40,485 nucleotides of DNA from an uncultured bacterium (GTDB lineage: Bacteria > Bacillota > Clostridia > Lachnospirales > Lachnospiraceae): NCBI GenBank assembly GCA_947643145.1, contig CANRVD010000023.1:1-40485 (forward strand), written 5' to 3'. This document shows, piece after piece, positions 39,639-40,485 of this stretch; within the stretch, counting starts at the first letter, position 1; each line of letters begins with the position of its first letter. The notes under the pieces were generated by a model that was given only the letters and a program-made list of their open reading frames with translations, ran no database searches and was not told where the DNA came from. Made by a program: the position numbers and the translations under genes.

Positions 39639-40485
39639 ATGATTTTTTTAGAAATAGCAATGATAGTAATTGGATTAGGTGCTGTAGTTGTCAGCCTTCG
39701 AGTTTCTACGAATGTAGAAAAAGAAGAGACAAAGGAGATGGAAGTAGATACACAGCGGGAAATGGTGCATATGCGTTCTGTTTTGGACTCTTTTACATCA
39801 AAAGCAGAAACCGTGTGTGACAATCTGGAAGACAAAATGGAGCAGTTATCCAATGAAAAAATTATGGGAATCAGTGAGTATTCTGATCAGGTTTTAGATA
39901 AAATCCAAAAAAACCATGAAGAAGTTGTCTTTTTATACGATATGATGAATGGAAAACAGGAGGAACTAAAAAGTCTGGTACATGAAATAGATACCCAGAA
40001 GGCAGAGTTTCAGAATGAGGCGGCTATAGAATACCAGAAGATGAAGGAGCAGGAGAAGATTTTGGACGAGATGAAAAAGAGCCTTGAAGTGGATTTTCTA
40101 CAGTTCCAGTCTGAACAGAGGGATTTTCGGAAAGAATTTGAGAAGCTGCGGGAGGACTATGCTGCTTTAGCGGGAGAGATTACAAATTCCCTTGCTCATA
40201 TGCAAAATGATTTTGACAGTGATTTTGATAAGGATTTTGAAGCGGAAATTATATCGGGAAATGCGGATTCTGTGGATGATGAATTAGATGATGATTTTAG
40301 TAAGCTGTTAGAAGAAACTTCATCTAACGATTTATCTGTGGATGAGCCGGTACCGCCTTTTGAAGATTCTGTAGATGAAGAGTCGACAGAAGAGTTTTCT
40401 TTCGACAGTTCTGTATTTGATGCAGAAATTGCCCGGATTGAGGAAGAGGAGACAAAGGCACAGGAGGCTGTTGCAGATACAGATG
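39639..40485 (+). CDS. Membrane-anchored coiled-coil protein, SwrB-like position (3' end outside window)
   Basis: The open frame from ATG 39639 runs off the right edge with at least 282 codons. A membrane helix lies at residues 2-20 (IFLEIAMIVIGLGAVVVSLR). The next 165 residues are charged coiled coil. The rest is very acidic, with repeated Asp/Glu and Phe (FDSDFDKDFEAE). One N-terminal helix plus coiled coil just downstream of sigD is like SwrB of B. subtilis and DUF6115-type proteins, but the diagnostic C-terminus is outside the window. The ribosome site TGGAG is 9 nt upstream. Confidence 0.7.
   Translation, partial: MIFLEIAMIVIGLGAVVVSLRVSTNVEKEETKEMEVDTQREMVHMRSVLDSFTSKAETVCDNLEDKMEQLSNEKIMGISEYSDQVLDKIQKNHEEVVFLYDMMNGKQEELKSLVHEIDTQKAEFQNEAAIEYQKMKEQEKILDEMKKSLEVDFLQFQSEQRDFRKEFEKLREDYAALAGEITNSLAHMQNDFDSDFDKDFEAEIISGNADSVDDELDDDFSKLLEETSSNDLSVDEPVPPFEDSVDEESTEEFSFDSSVFDAEIARIEEEETKAQEAVADTD

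Noticed and set aside
1-40485. tRNA, rRNA, insertion sequence or prophage genes
   Set aside because: None were recognised; every clear gene belongs to the housekeeping or fla/che set.

Overview
The window is one long co-directional block of genes, all on the + strand. It is the fla/che (flagellar and chemotaxis) super-operon of a low-GC, Gram-positive, motile anaerobe. The gene order comM-dprA-topA-codY-flgB... resembles that of motile Lachnospiraceae (the Roseburia/Agathobacter/Butyrivibrio type). Other pointers are the AGA/AGG-rich codon use, the FliY, CheC, CheD and FlbD repertoire, a YcgR-like PilZ protein, and a FapA/DUF342 gene after sigD. The genus cannot be fixed from the sequence alone.

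Layout. 1-4955 holds DNA-processing and housekeeping genes (the 3' part of comM, then dprA and topA) followed by the GTP/branched-chain-amino-acid sensor codY. A terminator and a sigma-A-like promoter lie between codY and flgB. 5117-17279 encodes the rod, MS ring, switch, export ATPase, hook-length, hook-cap and hook proteins: flgB flgC fliE fliF fliG fliH fliI fliJ ylxF-like fliK flgD, a TIGR02530 gene, and flgE. 17562-20303 holds flbD, motA, motB and fliL. 20432-28389 holds fliM, fliY and the export gate fliO fliP fliQ fliR flhB flhA. 28389-31293 holds the number/placement GTPases flhF and flhG and a PilZ flagellar brake. 31313-36190 is the chemotaxis block cheB cheA cheW cheC cheD. 36222-40485 holds a small membrane protein, sigD (fliA, sigma-28), a FapA/DUF342 protein, a small charged coiled-coil protein, and a membrane-anchored coiled-coil protein cut by the window end. 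That last gene sits in a SwrB-like position.

How it works together. The rod, hook and basal-body genes build the structure. The FliH/I/J and FliO-R/FlhA/B proteins export it, MotA/B power it, and FliG/M/Y with CheA/W/B/C/D control rotation. SigD then switches on late genes that are not in this window. CodY probably reads nutrient state into the operon promoter, because a CodY-box-like palindrome lies inside that promoter. No cheY is present at its usual place between fliY and fliO.

Most unusual signal. The gaps between the genes are not plain. Nearly every gap above about 80 bp holds stem-loops, often three in a row. At least four gaps (after ylxF, flbD, fliQ and the 39056 gene), and probably a fifth after topA, hold elements bounded by the same inverted motif: GTTACTRTTC-like on the left and GAAYARTAAC on the right. 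Four of these begin within 3 nt of the preceding stop codon. Two of the closing stems hold only with a G.T pair, which points to conservation at the RNA level. A separate, perfectly duplicated 53-nt hairpin unit follows the terminator after flgE. These structured intergenic elements are the best candidates for something undescribed.
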